From Anaeromyxobacter sp. (GTDB lineage: Bacteria; Myxococcota; Myxococcia; Myxococcales; Anaeromyxobacteraceae): a stretch of DNA of 45,219 bases. A program made the translations under genes and the position numbers. Positions 1 through 8,127 of the stretch are shown here, one piece after another. Position 1 is the first letter of the stretch. Each line of letters begins with the position of its first letter. Below the pieces are notes generated by a model. The model was not told the DNA's origin and did not search any database. It saw only the letters and a list, made by a program, of their open reading frames with translations. Where the stretch lies: contig JANYBC010000256.1 of NCBI GenBank assembly GCA_025360965.1, positions 1-45,219 of the forward strand, written 5' to 3'.

Positions 1-2783
1 AGCAGGCCCGCAGCCAACCCGACGCCGCGGCCCGGGCCGCGCTGCGGCGCGAGGCCGGGCACCTGCTCTCTGCCAGCGGCGACGCGGAGGACGCGCTGCT
101 GGCGGCGGACGCCCTGCTGGCGGTCACCGCCGATCTGCCCGACGATACCCTGGCCCTCCGCGAGGCGGCCGACGCGTTGCTCGCAAGCGGCCGGGCCCCC
201 GAGGCGCTGCCGCTGCTGGCCGCCCTGCTGCGCACCCGCCCCGACGACGAGCAGCTGGCCGAGCAGCTGGAGGGGGCTGGCGGACCGGCGCGCCGCAGGC
301 CTCTCGACCCCATCGCCGAGTCGATCGAGCAGGCGCTGGCCGGGACCGACCCGCCGTTCGAGACGGCGAACGATGCCTGGCCCGGGCAGCGGGACCTGCC
401 GGCCGGCGAACCGATCGTCGGCCCACGAACCCTCGAGTTCTCCTCGCCCTCCCGGGCATCCCGCGACCCGGCCCCCCTGGAGCCACCTGTCGAGCCGCCC
501 GCGGTCGCCCCCGATGAGCAGGTCGCGGAGCTCACCGCCGATCCTTTCTCGGATCCCTTCACCGATCAGGAGGCCGAGCCCGAGGCCCCGTCGCCGGGCT
601 TTGCCGAGATCGTCGGGCCGCGCACGCTCGAGTTCCCTGCACCGCCGCGACCGCCGCGCGAGCCGGCCCCGCTCGAACCGCCCGTCGCCGAGCAGGCCGG
701 GGCACCGGTGGAGGAGGTCCGGCGCGACCTCAACCGGGCCTGCGAGGCCGACTTCGACTCCCCCGCGCCCTGGGCGGACCTGGCCGAGCTGGAGCTCCGC
801 GCCGGCGATCCGATCGCCGCGGCGCGCGCATCGCTGGCCGCGTCGATCCGGACCGAGGGCCTGCCGGCGGCCGACGCCGCGCTGGTCGCGGCCCGGCTCT
901 TCCTGGAGGAGGGGCGCTCCGCGGAGGCCACCCGGGCCTTGCGGGCCGCCACGCTCGGCCATCCGGCCAGCGTGCCTCCCGAGCTGGTGCAGGCCACCGA
1001 GGCCCTGGCCAGCGACTGGCCCGAGGCGGCGGCCGGCCTGCTCGCCCAGCTCGTCCCGGTGGGGCTCAGCGAGGCGGCCCAGGCCGTGCTCGAGCAGCTC
1101 CAGCTGATGGTCAACGTCGGCGTGGCCCCCTCCGAGGCCGCAGGTCCAGCGCCGGACCCCGTGCCGGACTTCGGGCCGATCCCGGGTGAGCCGGGCGCGA
1201 GCGGCCTGGACGACGGCGGGCTCGACCTGGCCTTCGGCAACGTCCTCTCCTCCGTGTCGGCACCGCTCGACGAGCTCCTGGCCAGCTGGCCGGGCGAGCC
1301 GCCTGCTCCTGCCGCACCCTCCGTCGTGGCCGCACCCTCCGTCGTGACCGAACCTGCCGCCGTGACCGACCAGGCCGCGGCCCCCGAGCCGAGGTCGCCC
1401 GCCGGCGATCCGATCCTCCTGCTGCTCCGGGGGCAGGCCGACGCGGCCGCTGGCGCCGAGCGGGCCTCGCTCCTCGAGCGACTGGCCGGCCTCCTGGAAC
1501 GGCGCGGCGAGACCGGCGCCGCCGCCGACGCGCTGATCGAGGCGCTGGCCGCCGACCCAGAGCGCGAGCTGACCTGGGGCTGGCTCGATTCGCTGGTCGC
1601 CGACGACCCGGCGCGCGCCGGCCGGGTCACCGAGCTGCGGCTCGGGACCGCCGCCGCACCGCCGCCGCCGCCAGCTGTGCTGGCCCCCGAGACCGAGGCC
1701 GTCCTCGAGATGGAGGTGGACCTGGCGCCCGAGCCCGATCAGGCACCCGCCCACCAGGTCGCGCCGGCGGAGTCCCTGGAGCGAGCCCTCGCCGCTGCCC
1801 GCCAGGACCCGGCCGACCTCGCGGCCCTGCTCGAGGTGGCCGAGCTCGCCAGCCAGGTCGCCGCCTCCGTGGCGCCCTTCGATCACGACCGGCTCGTCGA
1901 GCTGTCGAGGCTGGCGCGCTCGCTCGCGGCGTTCCTGGCGCCAGACCGGGCCGGCGCCCTCGAGGCGCCGCCGCTGGCCACCGCCCTCTCCGAGGCGGCG
2001 CGGGACCGGGTCGCGCTCCCCGCCGCGGTCGGCCCGCTCGGCAAGCTGCTGACCCTCCTGGCGCAGCACCTCGAGCCGCTCTTCCCGGCCGACCTGACCC
2101 GGCGCGGAGCGGCCGCCGGCAACCGGCTGGTGGCGCCGGAGTCCCCCGGCGTCCGCGAGCCGCTCGAGATCGCGGCGGCCCTGCTCTCGGCCCGCGACCA
2201 CGCCACCTTCCTCGTCGATCGGCCGGGCGCGCTGGTGGTCATCGAGAACACTCGCCCCCCCGCGCTGGTGGTCCCGGCCGGCTTCGAGGCGCTGCCGCTG
2301 GGGGCCAGGCGCTTCCTCGCCGTCCGCGCCCTCGACCAGCTGGAGCGGGGCTGGGCGCTGGTCGGGAAGTTCGCGCCGCGTGACGTCGGCATCCTGCTGG
2401 AGCTGGCCTGCAGGTTCGCCGGCGGACAGCCGCCGCCGCTCGGCCTGCCGGCGGCGCGCGCCGGCGCCTTCCTCTCCGCCATGGCCCGCGCCGTGCCGCC
2501 AGGGGTTGCGGCGCGGGCCTCCTCGCTGGGCCCCGCGGCGGCCGACGAGCTGGCCGGCTCCGAGCTGGGCGGCCTGGCGGAGGTGCTGCTGCGCACCAGC
2601 TCGCGGGTGGCTCTGCTGGCCACCGGCGACCTGGACGGCGCGCTCTGCGCCCTGCTGGCCACCGAGCCGACCGACCACCCCGTCTCCGGCGCCGAGGCGC
2701 TCCAGCTCCCGGCGCTCCGCGAGCTGGCCACCCTGGCGCTCTCCGAGGCCTTCCTCGACGTGCGGGTGGCGGTGGTAGGCTGA
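1..2783 (+). CDS. Large TPR-like protein, 5' end outside window
   Basis: The reading frame is open from base 3 at the window edge, so the true start lies upstream; 926 residues are visible. The visible part is Ala/Leu/Glu-rich helical sequence of tetratricopeptide character (repeated A-LL-A--L patterns at the N-terminal side and around 1430-1600), separated by long Pro/Ala linkers. A segment beginning IVGPRTLEF occurs twice, 65 residues apart (about bases 413 and 608), each followed by a similar Pro-rich tail. The C-terminal ~200 residues (from about base 2150) look like a compact globular domain that I do not recognise. Myxobacterial genomes encode many large TPR proteins used as scaffolds; no specific function can be assigned. 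Stop is TGA at 2781-2783. Confidence 0.8.
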   Translation, partial: QARSQPDAAARAALRREAGHLLSASGDAEDALLAADALLAVTADLPDDTLALREAADALLASGRAPEALPLLAALLRTRPDDEQLAEQLEGAGGPARRRPLDPIAESIEQALAGTDPPFETANDAWPGQRDLPAGEPIVGPRTLEFSSPSRASRDPAPLEPPVEPPAVAPDEQVAELTADPFSDPFTDQEAEPEAPSPGFAEIVGPRTLEFPAPPRPPREPAPLEPPVAEQAGAPVEEVRRDLNRACEADFDSPAPWADLAELELRAGDPIAAARASLAASIRTEGLPAADAALVAARLFLEEGRSAEATRALRAATLGHPASVPPELVQATEALASDWPEAAAGLLAQLVPVGLSEAAQAVLEQLQLMVNVGVAPSEAAGPAPDPVPDFGPIPGEPGASGLDDGGLDLAFGNVLSSVSAPLDELLASWPGEPPAPAAPSVVAAPSVVTEPAAVTDQAAAPEPRSPAGDPILLLLRGQADAAAGAERASLLERLAGLLERRGETGAAADALIEALAADPERELTWGWLDSLVADDPARAGRVTELRLGTAAAPPPPPAVLAPETEAVLEMEVDLAPEPDQAPAHQVAPAESLERALAAARQDPADLAALLEVAELASQVAASVAPFDHDRLVELSRLARSLAAFLAPDRAGALEAPPLATALSEAARDRVALPAAVGPLGKLLTLLAQHLEPLFPADLTRRGAAAGNRLVAPESPGVREPLEIAAALLSARDHATFLVDRPGALVVIENTRPPALVVPAGFEALPLGARRFLAVRALDQLERGWALVGKFAPRDVGILLELACRFAGGQPPPLGLPAARAGAFLSAMARAVPPGVAARASSLGPAAADELAGSELGGLAEVLLRTSSRVALLATGDLDGALCALLATEPTDHPVSGAEALQLPALRELATLALSEAFLDVRVAVVG
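413..694 (+). repeat. In-gene duplication of a Pro-rich segment
   Basis: Two copies of a roughly 29-codon stretch, starting near 413 and 608, both encode IVGPRTLEF followed by a variable Ser/Pro stretch and PAPLEPPV. The offset is 195 bp (65 codons), so the reading frame is kept. This looks like a duplicated linker unit inside the TPR-like protein rather than a mobile repeat. Confidence 0.7.
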
Positions 2784-2788
2784 CGACT

Positions 2789-2857
2789 GTGAAGCCGTCC
2801 GCTCGCAGCTGCCAGGCCACCTACCTGCTGACCGGCCTCCCCCTCGTGACCCGATGA
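2789..2857 (+). CDS. Possible 22-codon leader ORF coupled to queC
   Basis: A GTG at 2789 opens a 22-codon frame (starting [14 protein letters not shown]) whose TGA at 2855-2857 overlaps the queC ATG at 2854-2856 as ATGA, the usual signature of translational coupling. A -10-like TAGGCT (2776-2781) lies 7 nt before this GTG, and there is no Shine-Dalgarno sequence. It could be a leader peptide setting queC translation, or a chance frame in a 70-bp intergenic gap. I see no preQ1-riboswitch-like structure here. Confidence 0.25.
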   Translation: MKPSARSCQATYLLTGLPLVTR

Positions 2858-3570
2858 AGCGCCGCCGACCCGTCCGCGCCGTGGTGCTGCTCTCCGGTGG
2901 GCTCGACAGCTCCACCGTCCTGGCCGCGGCGCTGGCCAGCGGGCGCGAGGTCCACTGCCTCTCGATCGACTACGGGCAGCGCCACCGCAGCGAGCTGGGC
3001 CGGGCCCGGGACCTGGCCCGCCTGCTCGGCGCCGCCAGCCACCGGGTCGTCAAGGTCGACCTCTCGGCCTTCGGCGGCTCCGCCCTCACCGACGCCGCCA
3101 TCGCCGTGCCCAAGGGACGAAGCGCCAGCGCCATGGCCGCGGAGATCCCGGTCACCTACGTGCCGGCGCGAAACACCGTCATGCTCTCGCTCGCGCTGGC
3201 CTGGGCCGAGGTGACGGGCGCCGAGGAGATCCACGTCGGCGTCAACGCCGTCGACTACTCGGGCTACCCGGACTGCCGTCCCGAGTTCCTCGCCGCCTTC
3301 GGTCGGGTGGCCCGGCTCGCCACCAAGGCCGGGGTCGGCGGCCGCCCCCTGAAGATCGTGGCGCCGCTGCTGCGGCTCTCCAAGGCCAGGATCATCCGGC
3401 TCGGCAGCAGGCTCGGCGTGCCGTTCGGGAAGACCATGTCCTGCTATGATCCGATCCGCGGCCGGGCCTGCGGGCGCTGCGACGCCTGCACGCTGCGCCG
3501 CAAGGGGTTCGAGGAGGCCGGCATCCCAGACCCGACGCCCTACCTGCCGGCGGCGAAACGGAGGCGCTGA
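2854..3570 (+). CDS. queC: 7-cyano-7-deazaguanine (preQ0) synthase QueC
   Basis: Converts 7-carboxy-7-deazaguanine to preQ0 with ATP and ammonia, the last step before the preQ0 branch point to queuosine (known for the family). The 238-residue product has the N-type ATP pyrophosphatase loop SGGLDSS at residues 14-20, the DYGQRH segment, the conserved VPARNTVML and [14 protein letters not shown] segments, and a C-terminal four-cysteine zinc site (C in MSCYDP, then CGRCDAC), as expected for full-length QueC. Its TGA overlaps the next gene's ATG by one base, so the two are probably co-translated. No other queuosine genes (queD, queE, queF) are visible in the window. Confidence 0.95.
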   Translation: MKRRRPVRAVVLLSGGLDSSTVLAAALASGREVHCLSIDYGQRHRSELGRARDLARLLGAASHRVVKVDLSAFGGSALTDAAIAVPKGRSASAMAAEIPVTYVPARNTVMLSLALAWAEVTGAEEIHVGVNAVDYSGYPDCRPEFLAAFGRVARLATKAGVGGRPLKIVAPLLRLSKARIIRLGSRLGVPFGKTMSCYDPIRGRACGRCDACTLRRKGFEEAGIPDPTPYLPAAKRRR

Positions 3571-3857
3571 TGGCGGTGAAGACGATCGAGCGGGCCTACC
3601 CCGGCAAGAGCGCCGGCGAGCTCTACGGCGAGGCCGAGAAGATCCTGCGGCGGCTCGGCGACAAGTACGGCATCGCCTGCCAGTTCGACCCGGCCGCCCG
3701 GACCATCGTGGTGCCCGAGAAGATGGGGCTGAAGGGGCTCTGCACCATCAGCGACGGGCTGGTGCGGATCGAGCTGACCCACGGCCTGCTCGGCGGCGCG
3801 GTGGTCGGGAAGGTGAAGAGCTACATCGAGGAGAAGCTGGATGGCATCTTCGCCTGA
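3570..3857 (+). CDS. Polyhydroxyalkanoic acid system-like protein
   Basis: A 95-residue protein resembling the PHA-granule-region family (PHA_gran_rgn). Features are an N-terminal amphipathic segment (GKSAGELYGEAEKILRRLGD), a central two-strand region (ACQFDPAARTIVVPEKMGLKG), and a C-terminal helix (VVGKVKSYIEEKLDGIF). The family is small, cytosolic and poorly characterised; a link to PHA granules comes from gene neighbourhoods in other bacteria. Here the neighbour is queC, not pha genes, so the role is open. The ATG overlaps the queC stop by one base (TGATG). Confidence 0.75.
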   Translation: MAVKTIERAYPGKSAGELYGEAEKILRRLGDKYGIACQFDPAARTIVVPEKMGLKGLCTISDGLVRIELTHGLLGGAVVGKVKSYIEEKLDGIFA

Positions 3858-3897
3858 GCGCGGCGCCGGCCCGGCCTCCGCCCCGCGGAGGCCACGG

Positions 3898-4197
3898 TCA
3901 GTCGAGCGCCACCAGGATGGCGCCGGCCCGCTCGTTGAGCCGCTCCACCGCCGCGCAGATGGCCGCCAGCGGTGAGTCGCCGGTGCCGCGCGCCGTGCGG
4001 GTGGTGGCGTGGCGCCGCTTGGCCTGCGGTCCGGCCACGATGCGGGCGCTGGCCTGGCCGCTCATCCCGTCCGGCGTGACGTGGATCTCCAGCCCGGCGC
4101 GGTAGAGCGCCAGCAGCACCCGCCCGGTCTCGGCGGCGACACGATCCTCGGCGTAGGTCATCGAGCTTCCAGTCTGGGTGCGGCCGCGTCGAGCCAT
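3898..4197 (-). CDS. Hypothetical protein, 99 aa
   Basis: Unrecognised small protein starting MARRGRTQTGSSMTYAEDR. I chose the ATG at 4197 because a GAGG sequence precedes it at suitable distance; the frame extends to 4239 and an internal ATG exists at 4161. The body looks like an alpha/beta fold with a helix (EDRVAAETGRVLLALYRAG), a strand-rich middle and a final helix (PLAAICAAVERLNERAGAIL). No signal peptide, membrane segment or known motif. It lies convergent to the queC pair with a 40-bp gap. Confidence 0.55.
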   Translation of the reverse strand: MARRGRTQTGSSMTYAEDRVAAETGRVLLALYRAGLEIHVTPDGMSGQASARIVAGPQAKRRHATTRTARGTGDSPLAAICAAVERLNERAGAILVALD

Positions 4198-4242
4198 CGA
4201 ATCCTCACTGCGTGCGAAGGCTGCGCCGACCGGAGCCATCCT

Positions 4243-4267
4243 ACTGGCGCTGCCTGATAGCGCCAGT
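4243..4267 (-). terminator. Hairpin after the amidase gene
   Basis: A perfect 9-bp inverted repeat, ACTGGCGCT / AGCGCCAGT, with a 7-nt loop lies about 87 bp downstream of the amidase stop. On the minus strand no T-tract follows; on the plus strand TTTC follows. It is probably the amidase transcription terminator, GC-rich and U-poor as often seen in high-GC genomes, but a palindromic protein site is possible. Confidence 0.5.
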
Positions 4268-4353
4268 TTCGGGGCGGTCGCGGAGCGGGACCCTGTTCTC
4301 GTCTGGCGCGGCGGGCCGACGGCCAGTCCGGCGCAGGCAGGGCCGTTGCCCGC

Positions 4354-5952
4354 TCAGCGGTTCGACAGGTCGGCGGTGGGCAGGAACCGCGGCGGCTGGC
4401 GCAGCAGGCTGGCCTGCTCGTAGGCGTAGGCCAGCTTGAGCAGCGTCCCCTCGCTCCAGGGGCGGCCGATGAAGGTCACGCCGACAGGCAGCCCCCAGGC
4501 CTGGCCGGCCGGGACCGTGATGGCCGGGTAGCCGGCCACCGCGGGCGCCGTGGAGCTCGACATGACGAAGTGATCGCCGTTGACGAGATCGATGACCCAG
4601 GTCGGGCTTCCGGTCGGCGCCAGGATGGCGTCGAGCCGGTGCTTCGAGAAGACTGCGTCCAGCCCTTCCCGGCGGGAGAGCCGCTGCGACTTCTCCAGCG
4701 CGGCCCGGTAGGTCTTGTCGGTGAGCGGTCCCTTGGCCGCCGCCTGGGCGAACGTCTCCTGGCCGAAGTAGGGGAGCTCCTCGGAGCGCCGCGACTCGTT
4801 GAAGGCCATCAGGTCCGCCAGGGTACGAGGGCCGCCTGGGGCCCAGGCTGCCAGGTAGGCCTCGAGGTCGACCTTGAACTCGTAGAGCAGCACCTCCAGC
4901 TCGGCGTCGTCGTACTCCCCGAGGTGCGGGATGTCGGCCGGATCGACGATGACGGCGCCCCGGGCCCGCAGCACGGCGATGGCCGCCTCGGTCAGCCGAT
5001 CGGCCTCCGGCGAGAGGCCGAAGAGCTTGGCGCGGGCCACGCCGATGCGGGCCCCCTTCAACCCATCCTTGTCGAGGAAGCGGGTGTAGTCGGCGGCTGC
5101 CTTCCCCTGCCCGGCCCGGGTGGCCGGGTCGGCGGCGTCGACGCCGGCCAGCACCGAGAGCAGCGCCGCGGCGTCGGCCACGGTCCGGGTCATGGGTCCG
5201 GCCGTGTCCTGGGAATGCGAGATGGGGACGATGCCGCTGCGGCTCACCAGCCCCACGGTCGGCTTGAGGCCGATCAGCCCGGTGGCCGACGCCGGGCAGA
5301 CGATGGAGCCATCGGTCTCGGTGCCGACGCCGACCGCGGCCAGGCTGGCGGCGATGGCGGCGCCGGTGCCCGACGAGGAGCCGCATGGGCTGCGGTCGAG
5401 CGCGTAGGGGTTGCGGGTCTGTCCGCCGCGCCCGCTCCAGCCGCTTGAGGCATGGGTGGAGCGGAAGTTGGCCCACTCCGAGAGGTTGGTCTTGCCGAGG
5501 ATGACGGCGCCGGCGGCCCGGAGCCGCTGCACCAGGGAGGCGTCCCGGGGCGGCCTCACGCCGAGCAGCGCCAGCGACCCGGCCGTGGTCTGCATGCCGT
5601 CGGCGGTGGCGATGTTGTCCTTGAGCAGCACCGGGATGCCGTGGAGCGGTCCGCGCGCCCCGGTAGCCTTGCGCTCGGCGTCGAGCCTGTCGGCGATGGG
5701 CAGGGCCTCGGGGTTCAGCTCCAGCACCGAGCGGAGCTTCGGGTCGAGCGCGGCGATGCGGGCCAGGTAGGCTTCGGTGAGCGCCCGGGCGGTGAACTCG
5801 CCCCCCTGCATGGCGGCCTGGAGCTCGGCCACGGTGGCCTCCTCGAGCGCGAAGGCTGCAGGTCCGACCGGGTCGGCCAGGGCCGGCGCGGCGAGGAGGA
5901 TGGCGAGGGCGCACAGCGAGGGCAGGCCAGCAGCGATGCGGCGGTCAGGCAC
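4354..5952 (-). CDS. Exported amidase-signature family hydrolase
   Basis: A 532-residue amidase-signature enzyme, which hydrolyses carboxamides through a Ser-cisSer-Lys triad. The catalytic Lys is in [12 protein letters not shown], the first Ser in the Gly/Ser-rich [13 protein letters not shown] block, and the nucleophile region is [26 protein letters not shown] is also typical. An N-terminal signal peptide ([23 protein letters not shown]) predicts a periplasmic enzyme, unlike cytosolic GatA; no gatB or gatC is present, so this is not the tRNA amidotransferase subunit. The GTG start at 5952 follows a clear GAGGAG. Substrate unknown; exported amidases of this type often act on peptide or aryl amides. 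Confidence 0.9.
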   Translation of the reverse strand: MPDRRIAAGLPSLCALAILLAAPALADPVGPAAFALEEATVAELQAAMQGGEFTARALTEAYLARIAALDPKLRSVLELNPEALPIADRLDAERKATGARGPLHGIPVLLKDNIATADGMQTTAGSLALLGVRPPRDASLVQRLRAAGAVILGKTNLSEWANFRSTHASSGWSGRGGQTRNPYALDRSPCGSSSGTGAAIAASLAAVGVGTETDGSIVCPASATGLIGLKPTVGLVSRSGIVPISHSQDTAGPMTRTVADAAALLSVLAGVDAADPATRAGQGKAAADYTRFLDKDGLKGARIGVARAKLFGLSPEADRLTEAAIAVLRARGAVIVDPADIPHLGEYDDAELEVLLYEFKVDLEAYLAAWAPGGPRTLADLMAFNESRRSEELPYFGQETFAQAAAKGPLTDKTYRAALEKSQRLSRREGLDAVFSKHRLDAILAPTGSPTWVIDLVNGDHFVMSSSTAPAVAGYPAITVPAGQAWGLPVGVTFIGRPWSEGTLLKLAYAYEQASLLRQPPRFLPTADLSNR

Positions 5953-6031
5953 GGGGACTCCTCGGGGGCAGGTCCGCGCATGCTAGCGCACCCGCCCTCG
6001 ACCGGTGCCGTCCGACGCCTCGCCGCCCCCG

Positions 6032-6733
6032 TCAGGCCAGGTCGAAGACCAGCAGTTCGGCCTCGCCCGACGGCGCCGCCAGCTCGATGGCGGCCTCGCT
6101 CGACAGGGCCACCCCGTCGCCGGCCTGCACGACCAGGCCGTTGACCGTCGCCGCCCCGCGGGCCACCTGGACCCAGCCGTGGCGGCCGGGGGCCAGCGGG
6201 TGGCGCGCCGCGCCGCCCTGCCCGAGGATGGTGGCGTAGACCCGCGCGTCCTGCTGGATGACGAGCGAGCCCCCGGCCCCGTCGGGGGTCGCGATGGGGC
6301 GCAGGGTCCCGCGCAGCTCGGCCAGCGGGATGGCCGACTGCCCATAGGCCGGCCGGTGGCCGGCGCGATCCGGCAGGATCCAGATCTGGAGGAGGTGGAC
6401 CGGCTCCCGCGTCGAGCCGTTCATCTCACTGTGGGTGACGCCAGTGCCGGCGCTCATCCACTGGACGTCTCCGTGCCGCAGCACGCCGCCGGCGCCGGTC
6501 GAGTCGCGGTGGGCCAGCGTCCCCTCCAGCACCCAGGTGATGATCTCCATGTCGCGGTGCGGGTGGGTCCCGAACCCCTCGCCGGGCGCGACCCGATCCT
6601 CGTTGATGACCCGCAGGGACCGAAAGCCCATGTGGGCGGGGTCCTGGTAGCCGGCGAAGGCGAAGGTGTGGAAGGTGTCGAGCCAGCCGTGGTCGAAGTG
6701 ACCTCGGTCGGCCGCGCGGCGCAGCGTGAGCAT
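6032..6733 (-). CDS. Pirin family protein (YhhW-like)
   Basis: A 233-residue bicupin of the pirin family, related to E. coli YhhW, which has quercetinase activity in vitro. The N-terminal cupin holds the metal-site motif GFGTHPHRDMEI and the second histidine/acid segment SAGTGVTHSEMN; RGHFDHGWLDTFHTFAFAGY is the family's opening block. I chose the ATG at 6733 because it matches the family N-terminus (MLTLRRA) and is preceded by GGAG 5 nt upstream; an in-frame ATG at 6799 would add 22 unmatched residues. It lies 79 bp from the amidase on the same strand. A physiological substrate cannot be deduced. Confidence 0.92.
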   Translation of the reverse strand: MLTLRRAADRGHFDHGWLDTFHTFAFAGYQDPAHMGFRSLRVINEDRVAPGEGFGTHPHRDMEIITWVLEGTLAHRDSTGAGGVLRHGDVQWMSAGTGVTHSEMNGSTREPVHLLQIWILPDRAGHRPAYGQSAIPLAELRGTLRPIATPDGAGGSLVIQQDARVYATILGQGGAARHPLAPGRHGWVQVARGAATVNGLVVQAGDGVALSSEAAIELAAPSGEAELLVFDLA

Positions 6734-6865
6734 GTGGTCTCCGGGGATGACGTCAGACTCGAACCTAAGCACGGCAGCCGAGCCGTCCACGCCATCCATG
6801 TGGCCCCCCGGGTGGAGGGCGGAGGGCCTGAACGACCGCGCAGGGAGACGCGGCGGCGGCCGCCC

Positions 6866-7270
6866 TCAGATCGTGAAGACCTGCAGCGGCGGCGCCGTGA
6901 AGACCGGAGGCGGCTCCGGCTGGATGGGCGGATGGCCGGCAGGAAGGCGCGGCATGGCCCGGATCGGCGGGTGGCCCTGCGGAAGTCCCATCAGGTTCTC
7001 GACGGGCGGGTGGCCGGGTGGGAGCCCCTCGGCGCACCCGTGGAGTTCCCCGATGCGGAGATCCGCCCCCTCCGGCATGGCCTCGTCGGCGGCCGGCCTC
7101 GCCCAGGAGCCGACCGCGAGCCCCATCCCGGCAACGTACGCGGCGGCCACCAGGGCGCGAAGGACGACCCTCCGCCTCGAAACATGCGCCTCCGCCGCAG
7201 CGCCTTCTGGCTCGCTCGCTGCTGGAAGCTCCCGGTTCTCCCCTGGTCCCATCTTCCTCTCGGTCGTCAT
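6866..7270 (-). CDS. Membrane-anchored protein with three GHPP repeats
   Basis: A 134-residue protein with one predicted transmembrane segment (residues ~36-57, preceded by SRRR, so N-terminus inside) and an extracytoplasmic tail carrying three spaced copies of a GHPP(I/V) motif: GLPPGHPPV, GLPQGHPPI and RLPAGHPPI. Similar LPxGHPPI strings occur in tails of some c-type cytochromes and associated proteins, but no CXXCH is present here. The histidines could bind metal or heme; this is inference. The start is supported by GAGGAGGG just upstream of the ATG. Function unknown. Confidence 0.7.
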   Translation of the reverse strand: MTTERKMGPGENRELPAASEPEGAAAEAHVSRRRVVLRALVAAAYVAGMGLAVGSWARPAADEAMPEGADLRIGELHGCAEGLPPGHPPVENLMGLPQGHPPIRAMPRLPAGHPPIQPEPPPVFTAPPLQVFTI

Positions 7271-7403
7271 GGCACCCTCCTCGAGCCTGCGGCGCAGGTC
7301 TCCGCGGCCGTTTCACTGTTCGCCGCACACTTCACCTTCATGTAGGCGACGGAGCCAGCGCGCACGCCAGACTGTCGTGGAGGGTCGCGGGCCGCCGGCA
7401 GAT

Positions 7404-7440
7404 CCTGAACGGCCGGCCCGGCGGGGGTACGCCGTTCAGG
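7404..7440 (+). repeat. 10-bp inverted repeat before the dipeptidase gene
   Basis: Perfect arms CCTGAACGGC (7404-7413) and GCCGTTCAGG (7431-7440) are separated by 17 nt. The element sits immediately upstream of a TATGAT -10-like box at 7450, where a repressor or activator site would be expected; it would lie outside the transcript if that promoter is used. The rest of the 191-bp divergent gap (7271-7461) shows no other clear signal. Confidence 0.5.
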
Positions 7441-7449
7441 GACCTCGCG

Positions 7450-7455
7450 TATGAT
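7450..7455 (+). promoter_or_regulatory. -10 box, possible leaderless start
   Basis: TATGAT is followed by 6 nt and then the GTG start of the dipeptidase gene, so transcription would begin at or next to the start codon. No Shine-Dalgarno sequence precedes the GTG. The -35 region is not recognisable. Confidence 0.45.
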
Positions 7456-7461
7456 CCGGCC

Positions 7462-8127
7462 GTGCTCCCGCTCCTCGTCGCGCTCCTGCTGGCCGCCGCG
7501 CCGATCGCGCCGGCCGCGCCGACGCCGGTGGCGACGCCGCCCGGCCTGGTCGACGTGGCAGGGCGGCTCCCCGACGCGGTCCTCGACATCCGCTACGCCA
7601 CGGCCGACAACTTCGTCGGCCGGCCCCTCTACCCGGTGGCGCGCTGCCTGCTGCTGCCAGAGGCGGCGGCGCGGCTGGAGCGGGCGGCCGTCGCGCTGCG
7701 CGGCAGGGGGTTCCGGCTCCTGCTCTTCGACTGCTACCGGCCGCTCTCGGTGCAGCGCGCGCTCTGGAAGGCGATGCCGAAGCGCGGCTTCGTGGCCGAC
7801 CCGGCCACCGGCTCGCACCACAACCGGGCGGCCGCCGTCGACCTTGCGCTCGCCGACCTCGCTGGTGCGCCGCTCGAGATGCCGACCGGCTTCGACGACT
7901 TCGGACCGGCGGCCCGCGCCTGGGCGACCGACGGGGTGAGCGCCAGGGCCCGCCGCCACCGCGCCCTGCTGCGCGACGCCATGACGGCGGCCGGCTTCAC
8001 CGTCAACCCGGTCGAGTGGTGGCACTTCGACGCCCCCGGCGCCGCCGCGCTGCCACTCCTCGACCTCCCGCTCGACGGCGAACAGGGCGCCGGCGCGGGC
8101 CCGGCGAAGGCTGGTCCATGGCCGTGA
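7462..8127 (+). CDS. D-Ala-D-Ala dipeptidase, VanX/DdpX type, exported
   Basis: A 221-residue zinc dipeptidase of the M15D family, which splits D-Ala-D-Ala. Seen here are the first zinc-ligand block SHHNRAAAVDLAL (a variant of SxHxxGxAxD, with Ala in place of the usual Gly), the C-terminal catalytic and ligand block EWWHFD, and the family opening DVAGRLPDAVLDIRYATADNFVG. The GTG at 7462 gives an N-terminal signal peptide (LPLLVALLLAAAPIAPAAP), implying a periplasmic role in peptidoglycan recycling rather than vancomycin resistance; no vanHA is present. The stop overlaps the next gene by 10 bp. Confidence 0.88.
   Translation: MLPLLVALLLAAAPIAPAAPTPVATPPGLVDVAGRLPDAVLDIRYATADNFVGRPLYPVARCLLLPEAAARLERAAVALRGRGFRLLLFDCYRPLSVQRALWKAMPKRGFVADPATGSHHNRAAAVDLALADLAGAPLEMPTGFDDFGPAARAWATDGVSARARRHRALLRDAMTAAGFTVNPVEWWHFDAPGAAALPLLDLPLDGEQGAGAGPAKAGPWP

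Noticed and set aside
4354-5952. Assignment as GatA (tRNA amidotransferase subunit A)
   Set aside because: It has a signal peptide and no gatB or gatC neighbours; only the shared amidase signature suggests GatA.
7462-8127. Vancomycin resistance gene vanX
   Set aside because: Signal peptide and absence of vanH, vanA or a VanRS pair favour a general periplasmic D-Ala-D-Ala dipeptidase.
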